From: Ancylostoma caninum
Taxonomy: Eukaryota > Nematoda > Chromadorea > Rhabditida > Ancylostomatidae
NCBI GenBank assembly: GCA_037903475.1
Contig: JBAJFG010000074.1
Span: 496,001-560,000 of the forward strand
Length of the DNA stretch: 64,000 bases
Direction: 5' to 3'
Part shown: positions 33,901 through 45,410 of the stretch, one piece after another
Layout of the letters: the number at the start of each line of letters is the position of its first letter
Numbering within the stretch: position 1 is the stretch's first letter
Program-made: the position numbers and the translations under genes
The notes under the pieces: generated by a model
Told to the model about the DNA's origin: nothing
Database searches by the model: none
Seen by the model: only the letters and a program-made list of their open reading frames with translations

Positions 33901-36900
33901 AAGCCGACCAAGTATGACGTTGTTATGAATTGGTGAACAGTGTTGCATTTGACGGATTTTTGTACAAGTTGCACCCTGAAAATTTTTTTACCTTGCACTA
34001 AGAAGAAAAAAAACACTGCTCAAAAATAAGTAGCAATTGATGACACCACTGCTCGTCACCAACAACAGGTTAGCTAAATAATTTTAAAAAAAACTAAGAA
34101 GTATTCCTAAAAATCTAATTTGAAAAATATGAGAAATTTCCCTGTTTCAAACGGAGCAGAACAATAATCACTGTTTGAACTGGCGCCATGTGAACGTGGT
34201 CGGACGTTAGCTCTGGAGCAGCTTTGTGGGGGGCGGGGAGTTTGGAAGGATTAATAATTATTTGCAGGGCACTTTGCTAGGAATTTCATGAAGCTGGAAT
34301 TTCCCAAGAGGAATCTTTTTGAGAAATCCAATTCCAAAAATATAAGAAATTGTCCTGTTCCAAACAGAGTAGAGAACAAAATGGCTTTTTGAGTTGGCGC
34401 GATTTGACTCCGGGCAGGTGTTAGCTCTGGAGCGTTCTTGTGAGACTGGTTTGGGAATTTCGTAAGGCTGTTGCTTATTTGGTTTATGAGTTGATTTTTT
34501 AGCAATTTTTTTTGTTCAAGTCAAATAAAATGGAAGTTTCTAGAAGTATTCTATTTTTTGCAGTTCTGCGTGGACCCATTTTTTAATTTTTTCTTTCTTT
34601 TTTTTATCTTCTCGAAAGCTGTGACTAATGAATCCTTATGATTTTACAATCATTGCTGAATGTTCTATAGGGATTTAATTTCTTAACATCAACATGGTAA
34701 CTTAGCCGGATACATTACAGTAGTTGCTTTTACAGTATTCCCAATAAATGCATACTGTAGTTACGAATTGTGAAATCAGCTCCATTCAGGGCACTAATAT
34801 TCGTGTTGACGTGCTGAAATTTACATCAGTGGACAACAGGGATGTCACGTATGCACAGGTACATTTGACTTTCTCATGTCTTCCCGTGATTGATTTATTG
34901 ATTTATTGATTGCAGATCGCTCCTCGTTGGAATAGAAACGCTCCGATTATGGTGGGCTCATTGTTAGCAGCCGGATCAGCTAAGAAGATTTTCCCCGCTA
35001 TGGATAGTCCAGCTTACAGGGTATCTTTGGTTAATGTGATGCGAGAACTGTTCCCCGCAAACTGCCAGGGCTGATCACACCTATAGAGCCTCACTATCCA
35101 AAAAAAGATTTTTCTGTAGCTCGGATTTCTTGTTGTTATGCATCATTTGAGCGTGCTGTACAAGCCATCATGCAGTTCTCGCCCCGGAGACTAGTTCTCT
35201 CCTCGGGAACCAGTTCTCGCAAGTGCAACTTCGAGGTTTTTTGAGCCGCAGAACATGAAAAGCTTTCAATTGTAGGCATCTCTGGACTTGTGCGTCAGTT
35301 TCACACCAGCTGGACACATACGATCCAATGCAGCCACAAAATCCGTGGAAAGTGGGTTGACATGCTTTGAGAGAACTGTTCCGCTATCCACTCAACAGAT
35401 GGCTTTCGCTGCATTTGAAAAGGTCTGTTTGGATTGATAATTGATTGATGGTTCGACTAACTATTGATTTCTTGGTGATTCCAGGCCGAAACTTTGATTT
35501 ACAATCGTACCACTCTTGATGGAGTCAACATTCCGGCTGTGGAGATTGTTTTCTCGTTGAATAAGAATTTCAGACGTGAAAAGCATGAGTGGATATACAA
35601 TGAAGCCTCAAAGGTATTGTGGAACTATAGCTCCACGTTGTTCTCACATATTCTGATCATATATTTTTTCATTTAAAAGGATATTTCGACAATTTTCAAA
35701 AAAAGCATCAACTGCAATCATTTGATTCAGTTAGAAAAGGTCATCTATTTTTTCCTTCCCACTAAGCACTTCTGGCAATGAGAAATTACAGTTTTTATGC
35801 CGAGAATGTCCATTCCCTACAATATTTTGCGTTATTGAAAACAAGATTTGTCCAGTCTAATCCGAATTATTAAAGAATATTATTATATTATCAAATTATT
35901 TCAAAAATGTCAATCTAAATTAATCGTTGTCTAATTCCTTCTTCTCTTTGCAGGTGATCGCTCTCATGACACAATGGACGAGTTTCCCGTACCCTCTCGA
36001 CGCGTTGAAGCTCTTCTCAGCTCCAATCAGAGCCTCATCTCACTCCGCGTTGGGACTCATAACATTGCAGGTTCGGTGCATTTCAAAATATTATTTGGGA
36101 ACTTAAAAATTTGAAAAAGAAGTTGTGATAACTGAAAAAATCATCGTCAATGACATTTAGATATGATAATGCAAATTTAGGTAGGGCTTAAACGGATTTT
36201 CTGAAAAAAGTTGAGCGCTTTCCAGAAAGTGCTATGATTTTTTTTTCGGTCAAATCAGTAACTTTCAGAACTAAGGGACGCAAAAGTTAGAAAATTACCA
36301 GTTATTTCCTGCAAAAAATCTATGATTTCAAAGCTGCAACTTGTTTGTCAAACGTTTCTCAACTGTGACCTGAGCCTTGATGCATCATAGAGATTACCTA
36401 GGGTAACCGCGTTGGCGCCCGTGTCAAATATGGGTAAGCTTATGTACTATAGACACGCGTAATCTCGATGATGCACGCGGCCAATGAACTGTTTCACGTG
36501 GGGTACGGTATTTCCAAAAGTCCGTGACTTCCTACACTGATCAGCTGATCGTCTATATACCGCATTGCAATTTCATTAGTTCGATTCATATACCACTGAT
36601 TTCTGGAGTTTTTTTTTCTCAAGGTAACAAAAAGTTGGCCTTGGGATGTACCGGAATAAATCAGTATTGTTGTTTTCACGTCCCAACTGATCGTACCAGT
36701 ATTACATCATTTCCCTTCAAAGGTTGTACATTATTGCGGCTTTTACCAAGCCGGGGCCCGGATGCATCATTGAGATTACCTATGGTAAATGTCTTAATGT
36801 ACCGAAGTTTACCCCTTACCTTGCAACCTTGCACCCATTAAGATATTAACCCCATAGGTGACGTTGTGTATACCCTGCTGTCAACCATTGATAATCATAA

Positions 36901-39900
36901 CCATGGGTGTGAGATTACCAGTTCTTCTAATGATGCTTCCGGGTCGAAGATGCATCATTGAGATTACTCAGGGTAAACGTGCTGGGATCCATGTTATCTA
37001 TGGGTAATTTTGTATAGTACTTATACGTTTACCCGTTTGATTTGGTGCAGGTAGAATTTCGGTCAGCCTTCTTTAGTGCTTTTCGTGCAGTTCCGGAATG
37101 AGGGAAATTTGAATTTCGCTGAACTGAAATGTCAAAAATTGCCTCAAAGCACTCATTTTGACTTGAAAATTTCCATATCTATTCTCTATTAAGAGTTCAA
37201 AGATCAAGAATCGTAATCCTAACATGAGCTGACACTAATGTCTAGATCACCAGAATTTCTCTCTCTTTTCAGGATCGCCTCGTCGAACACCCATCCTACA
37301 CCTTGGCACACGTCTCCCTTATCCACTCCGTCCTCCAACAATGGCTCTCCGGAATCGTCTCCATGTCCACTGCTGATGAGTCATGCTTCACGGTGAGCTA
37401 CTGTCTGCTTCTTTGCCCTCTCTTCACTTTTTGTGTTCTCTAATTGAGGAGGGAGAAATTTCCTTGGAGAGAGATCGCGCCGGGGCAGTGCACTTACGGT
37501 TGTTTACGCGGGGCAGAAGAGTGATTGTAATAAGCGCCGATATGATGCATCGGATTTCGCATAATCTCCTATCCAACACCTCACGACAACTGTTCCTGGA
37601 GCTGAGCGCCACGGGGCGCACGGTCAGGTGACCTTGTCGAGAAAATAGACTTTTCTTGGAAAAGAGGGTTTTATGGCTTGGCAAGGCATAGCTACAGTGC
37701 TAGTTCACAGTAATTCTATAAGTTTACTTGTAAAGCAATCCAGAACATGTAAGAGTGTGTGTATGACGTAACCTAGGTAAATATTGCTCGTAGGTAAATG
37801 CATCACATGATCACTTAAGTGGTTATTAGGGCGGAAGTACGCATAGGCCAAACATACGCAATAATCTGCCGCAGTGCTATGAACAAGCGTTAGGGATTAT
37901 AGGATTAGAAATTTTGATCTAGCCGGTGTTTACGGTCGGTGCATTTATTTGATTTCTGATTGGCTGACATGAGATAGTGACCAATAAGGGTGGAGTATCA
38001 CCGCATCTTTTCAATTCAGAGCCTGTCACACTCTAATTTACATGGAATCGCATCGAGTGGAGGCTCTAACTCTAAGAAGTTCTTCGCGAGAACTGGTCCC
38101 CAGCATCTTCTATTTGAGAAGAATGGTAGACGAATCACGAAATTTCTGTATGACCTGCTTATCTTTCTTCTTATCAGATGGGTCGATTTGGGGACCATTC
38201 AGGAGCTCAATGCTAATTGGGGACCATTTCCTGCAGCTTTGAATGACTTTATTGACGGTATTCACATGTATGCAGCTGCTGTGTATACCACAGAATTATA
38301 AATGATTGTTCCATACAGTTTTGACATAGATGTGCCAATTTCCACTGTTTCTTGGAAAAGTATTGAAAGTATTTCTGGGAAATTGCCGGAAAGTGTTCGC
38401 TCCCGTTGTTGTGGAGCTGTTATGACCCGTTCTAAGTTCTAGTGATTGAGATATCTTCCCTGTTATCCGTTGCTTAGTAAAAAAAAGCCATATATGCATT
38501 TGAGACCTCCATTTGGGGAACCAGCGGTTCAATGCTTACGAAGTTTCAAATCTGCACAGGAGAAGAAGAATTTTATCAGGAATTTTCTGGAAAAACTGCA
38601 CACTAAGCACTATGGAAATTCACGAGCAAAATCTTTTTGACACTCAATTTCACTGCGCTTTCCGCATTTTTTTCAAATCTCTGAATCAATAATAGAATAT
38701 TTCATGATATTGGATTTTTTTCCAAAAAATGAAGAATAAGATGCGAAAAAAAAAGAAAGAGAGAGAGATACACGCGTTTTCATTTCAAAAATACCGTCGA
38801 TCTGCTGAAGCTTCATTCCAAAAGCTAAACTCTATACAGCTAAACTCTATACATATGTCAAGTAGCAGGATTTTCTACTTTGTGTGCGACTAGCAGGATT
38901 TCTCTGCCTCTCTAGTGTATGCATGCTTTTTCAAGCTCTCTTGCTAATGATTGAGATATCTTCCCTGTTGTCACTTTTTGAAACGGCAAGTTCCAGGAAA
39001 ATTTCCGGGAAGTCAGCAGCTGCTGCTAGATTTTCTTGGGATAATTCGGTTTGTTACGAAGACTTTCTTATTTGTTTTCGGGGGAATAGAGAGGCCTGGA
39101 AGAATTTGTTCCTTGGCAAAGGGGTCAGGGATTATTTTCCCTTGTGAGTAGACTATTCTGGAGTGGATATTCTGACTCCGTTTGTGGAAATGCTAGCGAC
39201 TCCCCACGAGGACCTACAAAATTCATTGATTTTTCGGAGGACCTGGTCAACTCTCACAAAACCACTCAAAAATTGCCGCGTAGCACTCAATAAACGCCAT
39301 AAAACCGGCCATATCCACTGCTGTATGTAAATGAAGCCGCTCGGGGATCTGTTCCATCAAGTGGCGGTGTTTCCTGTCAACACCGACCCACAGCTCCTGA
39401 ACTGTGTGACGTCTGGCGTACAGGCGGGTGCACAATGGCGTAATGTGCCTCGCATGACACGACCTGCCATAACAGATCGCACTGAACCGCGAACAATTGC
39501 TCCCTGTGTCCGCAACAGGCGCACAGGGACCGAATAAGCCCGGTGACTGACCGTTTCGTGACGATAGCGGTACAATTTCAGGAGTCGCTGACAACGTATC
39601 TGGAGTGGAAAATCAACGAACAGCTGAACATTGTGAATAAGACACGTGCCGGTGAGATCGAGGCGATTCGACCGAAAGATCTGAGCACGGAGGGACGCGA
39701 CGAGTCACGAATGCTGCGATCGCTTGAGGTGAGCACTCCATCGCATAATTCAGTGTACGTGGAACCGAATAAAAATTTTAAAAAAAATCTTTAAAAAAAG
39801 TAATTATGGACTTAGGAGTCGCTTCGAACATTCGAATATTCGGAAAAGCGAAACCTCTTCACCTCTTTTCCTCTTTTCTCTGGGGCTGGATGACTGTTTC

Positions 39901-42900
39901 TTCTTCGGATATTCGAATATTCGACTTGATTGAAATCGAATATTCCGGTCCAGCACTTCTAATACGTTATTCGATATAGCTTTAGCATTTGGTGAAAAAA
40001 AAATAAATATCGTTACAGTTCGGATAAAGAATTCTTGGAAAACTAGTACTGTTTCGCAAGGACTTACTACTTTAGTGTACTGATGTTCATTTAAGTAGTA
40101 CGTAAGATGTAGTTTTCACTTTGTTTATTCGTAAACTAATAATCAAATACATAAATAAAGATTTGTTGACCGATGAATTCACTTTTCTCCGAATTTTATT
40201 CCGTTTCTGAAACAGCAAATTTTATTTTCCACACAAATATGCTAACAAATAGGCACGGTTGCTGACCCAAGCGAGGGGCTGGATGGTGGTGAGGGGGGGG
40301 GGAATACCTTCGGTATTTTTTCTGGGATCAAAGGGTTTGCGCGAAATTTTCACTACCTAGTTTAGTTCCGGGAGTATTTCGATGTTCTCTGATTGCCAGA
40401 CATATCTATATGTAAAACATATAAACGCTTACGACTGTTTTTTTTTTCAAAAATTTGGACTACGCGCTTGGGCGCCAAATTCAAACGGCAGGAATGCGTC
40501 TGTAAGCAAGATGTCAAAGAAAGGAGCTCGGGAACATGGGACACCATTCGAATAGAACGGAGGGCCTAGGACACTGCTCACCGGATAGTATCGATCTGGA
40601 TATCGATTTATCGATTGATTTTATCGATTTTACTCAGTTTAGCTGCAATCCGGATACAAGTGGGCATGCTGGGGTAATCCACCGCACTGATCACAAATCT
40701 GACGGCCACTTTGCACAGCGTGGTTATTGAATCATTGATTTTATTGATTTTTCATGACTTTTGCTCGGATCTTGGGGGAGACTTGCTCGCATGAGTTATA
40801 TATGAACATCAATAAAGATCTGAGTACAGTAGGACCTTGAAAATACATTGACAAAATCAGCTATAAAAAATAAATCTATAAAGCTATAAATCGATACCTG
40901 CGCACGAAATGTTCTTTAGTTACGTCGACAACGAGATTTTTAACGACAGCTCCTGTAACTGGCGTGAACCACGATAATTTTCATGTCCAAGATTTTGAAA
41001 TTCAAGCTTACATTTCAATAGGTTTCATAAGCCAGTGTAGATGTCAAGCAATAGTAAACAAAAAATAAATAAATATTCATGTTGCCAATTTTATCCTAAT
41101 TTTTTTTGATAAACAAATTCCGGTTTCATTTCGTGTACAATTGAGCTAATAAGAGAGTTTTGCTGGTAATGCAATGATGCAATCCAGCTTTGGGTGTTAG
41201 TGTGGCATTTTTTAGATTCGATCTTTGATTTTTAAACATTTGATCACAGGAATTTTTCATTCTCCCAGGGGGGGGGGGGGTGGGCATACCCGACTTTTGG
41301 GTCTATGATCGACTCTTTCTTGTCCACCTTGAGCATAAGTGGGTAAATAATTGAGTGAATAAATAAATAAATAAATAATGAATGAATGAATGAAAGTAAA
41401 GTAATGAATAAACTTTGTAAGTTTTTTAGTCTATATACAAACTATATAATGTTTTATTTTTTAGCTATGGTATGTCTTTCTTCTAGAATTTTTGTATATT
41501 TTTCCTATTACTACCTGTTTCATTGTGCTTATGCACTTATCCTTATAAATAAATAAATAAATAAGCAAGTAAATAAAAAAGTGAGTGAATAAAAGAATGA
41601 ATTCCCATTTTATTTTGTTTCTTTCTTTCCGATTTCTTCACTATTGTTTCCATTGGAAATTTTCTGGAGCAATGTGCTAATTCTTACTTAGTTCTCATTG
41701 AAAACCGATTTTTGTACTATAAATATTCTGCTGGACAAAAAAAAAGAGAAAGGATGTAGTCTTCTGGCGTTTTTTCCTTTTGTTTATCTATTTGTTTATT
41801 TACCCAAGTTTCACCAACATTTTCCACTTATCGATTGATTTCCAGATGTTGCAATCGTGCCCCGAACGATTCGTATCTATTTTCTACACTATCGATGAAA
41901 CATTTGGTCAAGACACCGTGATCAACATGTTAAAACTTGTCAGTTCATATTCTTCCGTGTTAAAACATATTTTATTGATTAATGTATCTTATTGATTAGT
42001 TCCCGTGTTCTACTCACTAGCAGTACGGTATTTTTTAGGTGTTCCGCAAATTTGCGTACTCTGTAACCAGTATTTCGGATTGGCAACAAGCTGCAGTGCA
42101 GGCCACCGGTAGTCATTATGCAGGTGAGACATTGTCAATCAATAACGATCGATAATTCAGTGATTACAGGTAGTAGAGCCAAGATATGTAAAATTTAAAG
42201 AGTGCTGTTCTTTACATCAGTAGATTTACTGTTTAGTGTTACAGTTAATAACGTAGCGGCTATAGTGACTGTTATGGTAGAAATTAAACTGTTACGGTAG
42301 AAGTCAATTTCACTCGAATTACGGTAGCATGCTGTGGGTACAGTATCCTTTCAAATGGCCTAATCCTATAAATTTATTATTGCAGGACAAATGCTCTCCG
42401 AATGGTTCACACGGAAAACTCGTCCAATTCTGCATATGTACGTGATGGCACAAGCATTACAGTTTGAGGTGAGATTACTGTAGCTACAGGGGTACTGTAA
42501 CGACGTAAAATAACACGACCGCTTGTTAAAAATACAAGGGACGTCCACCCGTGGTGGGTGTATTTCTAAAAGTCCTGAGGTTGTTACCGTTGTCCACTAA
42601 AACTGTTGTGAACTATTTCGTCTGCAAAATCGCGTCAAGTTGGAAGCTTGTCCGTAGGAGGGTCTTCGCGTACGATTTTACGCGGAAATTCTTCAGTTTG
42701 TAGTTCTACAATTGATTTTCGTACACGGATTATGTTTGTCATATAGAGGGGTTTTTTGGGATTACGGTATGATACCGTATTATTTCAGCAAATAACCGAT
42801 GAGCTGTGGACTGTGCCAGTAGAAGTAGCCGGTTCATCAGGTGTACAACTTGTAGCGGTAACGGACAAGACCATGGTGATACCGTACTCCTCACATGACT

Positions 42901-45410
42901 ACGTCATTGCTGATCCTAGGCGGAAGTCGTCAGCCATGATTGTTCATGATGTGAGTTTATAGCTTACTGGTTCGATTGAAGTACAGGTACAGTACCTCAT
43001 AGGTACAGTACCTCATAGGCCCTCCCAAATGAGGAGCGCTGCTGCGGCTTCATTACAAAAAGATTCCTTGAATTTTTCACTTCCCTTAGGATTTGTGTGT
43101 GACTGTAACTAACCCAGAGGCTTATTATAATTTTTCTAGGACTACGATATCTTACTGTAGCTCTAGTCCTTTAAAATTGCGGCTTACAGGTCGACTCGTA
43201 CGTACGGATGATCCGATGCTGGGACGACTCACGATGCCCAGCGTCCCAATCAGCTGTTCGTGGAATTATCAGAGATCTGGCAGCAGTGCTGCTCACCAAC
43301 AAACTGCCAGCGCCACAAATTCAAGACGTGCCGAAGTGGAAGGCCGTGTTCAAGGTGAGCATCGGCCGCTCATAGCCGAGCATTTTGATGTTTTGGAGAT
43401 TCAGATGCTGTTTTGCATATAATTTGCGCATTTTACCAAGCCTGATTTTCCAAAAAGAAAAGATTGGAAAAACAGTATGGTAAAATACTTCTGATAGTAT
43501 TATTTGATATTAATATTATTTATTAGCACGACTATATATTAGTATTGATAATATTAAAACTCTAACCACATTTTTGCATGTTTTCTCAGAAAATCCGAAG
43601 TGTTTCCTTGGTGATATCGATATTAATATTACATATACACTAATACTATCATATACTACTACTGTCATATATAGGGTTATCAAAAAGTTCCCGGCCTAGA
43701 GTACTTCCAAAAGATCTACAGCGAGCAAATTTTGTTGTAGTAAAATACAGGTCCCTCGAACACTAATACACTTTTCATGGCTCGATTTGAATTTTTTCAA
43801 ACCGTTCAAGGAGCTGCTTTCCTCATTTGACTCAGAGTATCTTTCAACAGCCGGCTCTTTGACGTTTTCGACATCCAGTCCCATCGTGCGAAGATGCTGT
43901 TTCAAATTTCCAGACAGAAAATAGTTGCTGGGTGCAAGGTCCAAACTATGGGACATGTGATTCAGTAATTCGAATCCACGTTCTCGTGTGGCAGCAAGCG
44001 CAACTCTTAATCTGTGGACGGGTGCGCTGTCGAAAAGCATGTGAAACCCACTATGGTTAGGTTAGAAAAAAGGGCCATTATTATTGAATGAGTCAGCTTA
44101 AGAGCATGAAACTTGGCATGGTGGATTTGAAGATTTTAGGCTACATGATCGCACTCAAAGTTTTGAGAAAAAAGGGATGGAACAGGTTGAGGCCGGAAAC
44201 TTTTTGATACCCCTATATTAATATTAATGTCAATATTTTGGTCGCACCTCGACATAATCGCTGAATATCTGGAGTGCCTTCAAGTGAACTAATAAATTCT
44301 GTCTTCTGCTACTAGCGATGGTTATGTTTTATTACGGACCTCTGTGTATTGTGTGGGCTTAATATATAGTACATGCATGCATACCGAAATTACATACTTT
44401 CGAGCCGCTTCCACTGAAATTTCGCTACTGGCCGAACGAAAAAATCCTTCACTTCACTTTTTCCGGCTACTCTCCACTTCACTTTTTCTTCGAGTGTTTT
44501 GCCAAAGCAAAAATAAAATGGTGAGAGCCTTTCGCGATTCTCGGGCGCTAGTAGCGAGTACAGGGAAGAATCTGGCGTTGTGCTAGAGCGCGGAATTTTC
44601 TATCTTCATATTTTATTTTTGATATATCTTCTGCTGAGCTGTCTTGTTTTTCGCTACACTACTATATCTTATTTTATGCTACGTATTGTGTACTTCTATG
44701 TTTTATATATCTTACTATTGTATATCCTGCAGTATCTCAATGCTTACAAGATACGTATTTTGCTGCCATCTTCTACCCCACTGTATTATTTTATACCAAG
44801 TAATATATGGTACGGTATATTACACTTTACTATTTTATAACTTACTGTATCTTGATACTTACAAGCTATGTATCTTTTGTGTACTATACACTACTATATA
44901 TTATTTTATACTACGTAATATATGCTACTATATATCACACACTTTATTATTTTATGTCATAATGCATCTTAATGCTTACAAGCCATGTGCTTTTTGTGCA
45001 TTTTACATTACTATATATACTATATACTATTTTGAACTTCGTGTCGTAGACCACTACATTTTATATATTTTACTGTTTTGTACCTCACTACATCTCGAAA
45101 CATACAAGCTGTGCGGATTTTTTGTGTATTTTACACTACTATATATAATTTCATACTACGTGTACATACTACTACATATTTATATATTTTACTGTTTTAA
45201 ATTCTACTTTATCTCGATATTTACACACTACAACATTTGATATTAAAAAATCCATTTCAGTTCGCTCAATCCCAACGTATTCTGGAAGGAAATGCCGCAT
45301 GCTGTGCGGAGTACGCAATTTCACGGACTGCAGACATCGCGTGCACGTGGGTGATACGAGACACGTGTGAAAAAATCGCCCTGATCAACAAAGTCGCCAC
45401 CGGTGTCTAA
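27908..45410 (+). CDS. Catalytically dead M1 aminopeptidase-like membrane protein
   Basis: Nineteen phase-consistent exons give 827 aa: 27908-28223, 28365-28555, 28627-28694, 31211-31337, 31393-31459, 33666-33808, 34790-34858, 34916-35020, 35276-35422, 35485-35613, 35954-36070, 37273-37392, 39582-39728, 41846-41938, 42039-42123, 42386-42468, 42789-42950, 43190-43354, 45261-45410. Residues 11-38 form a signal anchor, followed by a Thr/Pro-rich stalk (to ~170). The ectodomain follows the M1 fold (SPLHYSLNLSIE; IFPAMDSPAYR for the usual FPCFDEPA). GAMEN is replaced around 484-488 by HSALG, and HEXXH is HSVLQ at 511-515, so zinc binding and catalysis must be lost; only the third-ligand Glu position survives (CFTESL). 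The C-terminal domain is short. C. elegans MNP-1, a non-peptidase M1 homologue needed in muscle cell migration, is the closest type I know; orthology is unproven. Introns hold MITEs and a deleted mariner. Confidence 0.85.
29254..29660 (+). repeat. (ATTC)n microsatellite followed by a pyrimidine tract
   Basis: ATTC units occupy 29254-29362; TTC/CTTT/TCTC-rich sequence continues to about 29660. It lies in the third intron of the M1-like gene. The open frames over it are low-complexity artefacts. Confidence 0.9.
32431..32640 (-). mobile_element. MITE family H, inverted copy
   Basis: On the minus strand it starts ACCTGGATGCATCATTGAGG and ends near ATGATGCCTGAG, with TIRs built on CCNGGATGCATCATT. 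The interior blocks GTATACCCAGCTG, AATAATCATACC and ATGGGTAAGAG align with the copy at 36760. It lies in the fifth intron of the M1-like gene. A partial forward copy is visible at about 32225-32340. Confidence 0.65.
34128..34505 (+). repeat. Tandem duplication, ~215-bp unit, two diverged copies
   Basis: AGAAATT.. CCTGTT.. CAAAC.GAG, a TTGGCGC / CTGGCGCC block and TTAGCTCTGGAGC recur with an offset of about 213-223 bp. It is intronic and noncoding. Confidence 0.6.
36760..36955 (+). mobile_element. MITE family H, forward copy
   Basis: It starts CCCGGATGCATCATTGAGA and ends with the inverse (AATGATGCTTCCGGG), about 195 bp. Fragments starting GATGCATCAT(A/T)GAGATTAC also occur at about 36380 and 36955-37030. 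All are in the eleventh intron of the M1-like gene, so this intron has gathered at least three pieces of one family. Confidence 0.7.
39247..39594 (-). other. Intronic 115-codon open frame, unknown
   Basis: The minus strand is open for 115 codons inside the twelfth intron of the M1-like gene, overlapping its last bases and the start of exon 13. The translation includes HLHTAVDMAGFMAFIECYAA and several Cys/His. The GC content is higher than its surroundings. I do not recognise it; a transposon fragment is the likeliest explanation. Confidence 0.25.
40515..41070 (-). repeat. Dispersed repeat, inverted copy of 2991-3610
   Basis: On the minus strand TTGCTTGAC and CTATTGAAATGTAAGCTTGA align with the 5' part of the repeat at 2991, and the part around 40600-40760 holds the AATCAATAAA / CAGATTTGTGATCAGTGCGG motifs. 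It lies in the thirteenth intron of the M1-like gene. Confidence 0.5.
41340..41396 (+). repeat. (AAT)/(AATG) simple repeat
   Basis: AAATAAATAAAT followed by AATGAATGAATG in the same intron. Confidence 0.8.
43672..44216 (-). mobile_element. Internally deleted mariner relic in an intron
   Basis: Inverted ends: GGGTTATCAAAAAGTTCCCG at the left and, reverse-complemented, GGGGTATCAAAAAGTTTCCG at the right, with TA at both outer borders. The minus-strand frame 44040-43696 keeps the transposase C-terminal part (VALAATRERGFELLNH, SLDLAPSNYFL, GNLKQHLR). The last catalytic Asp of the usual APSD motif is Asn here. About 0.7 kb of a normal mariner is missing. It is the third distinct mariner type in the window, by its TIR, and it sits in the last intron of the M1-like gene. 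Confidence 0.8.
44590..45240 (+). repeat. AT-rich tandem repeat, ~110-125-bp unit
   Basis: About five diverged units share CTTACAAGCTATGT, TTTTGTGTATTTTACACTAC and TATATATTATTTTATACTAC. The 198-codon frame across it is a repeat artefact with periodic 'ETYKLCxFF' strings. It fills most of the last intron before exon 19 of the M1-like gene. Confidence 0.75.

Noticed and set aside
41760..41815. SL1-like sequence near 41794-41815 as an SL gene
   Set aside because: Four mismatches in a TTTATTTA-rich run can arise by chance, and no donor GT follows the leader.
44644..45240. 198-codon open frame as a gene
   Set aside because: It follows the AT-rich tandem repeat and lies within an intron bounded by good splice sites.
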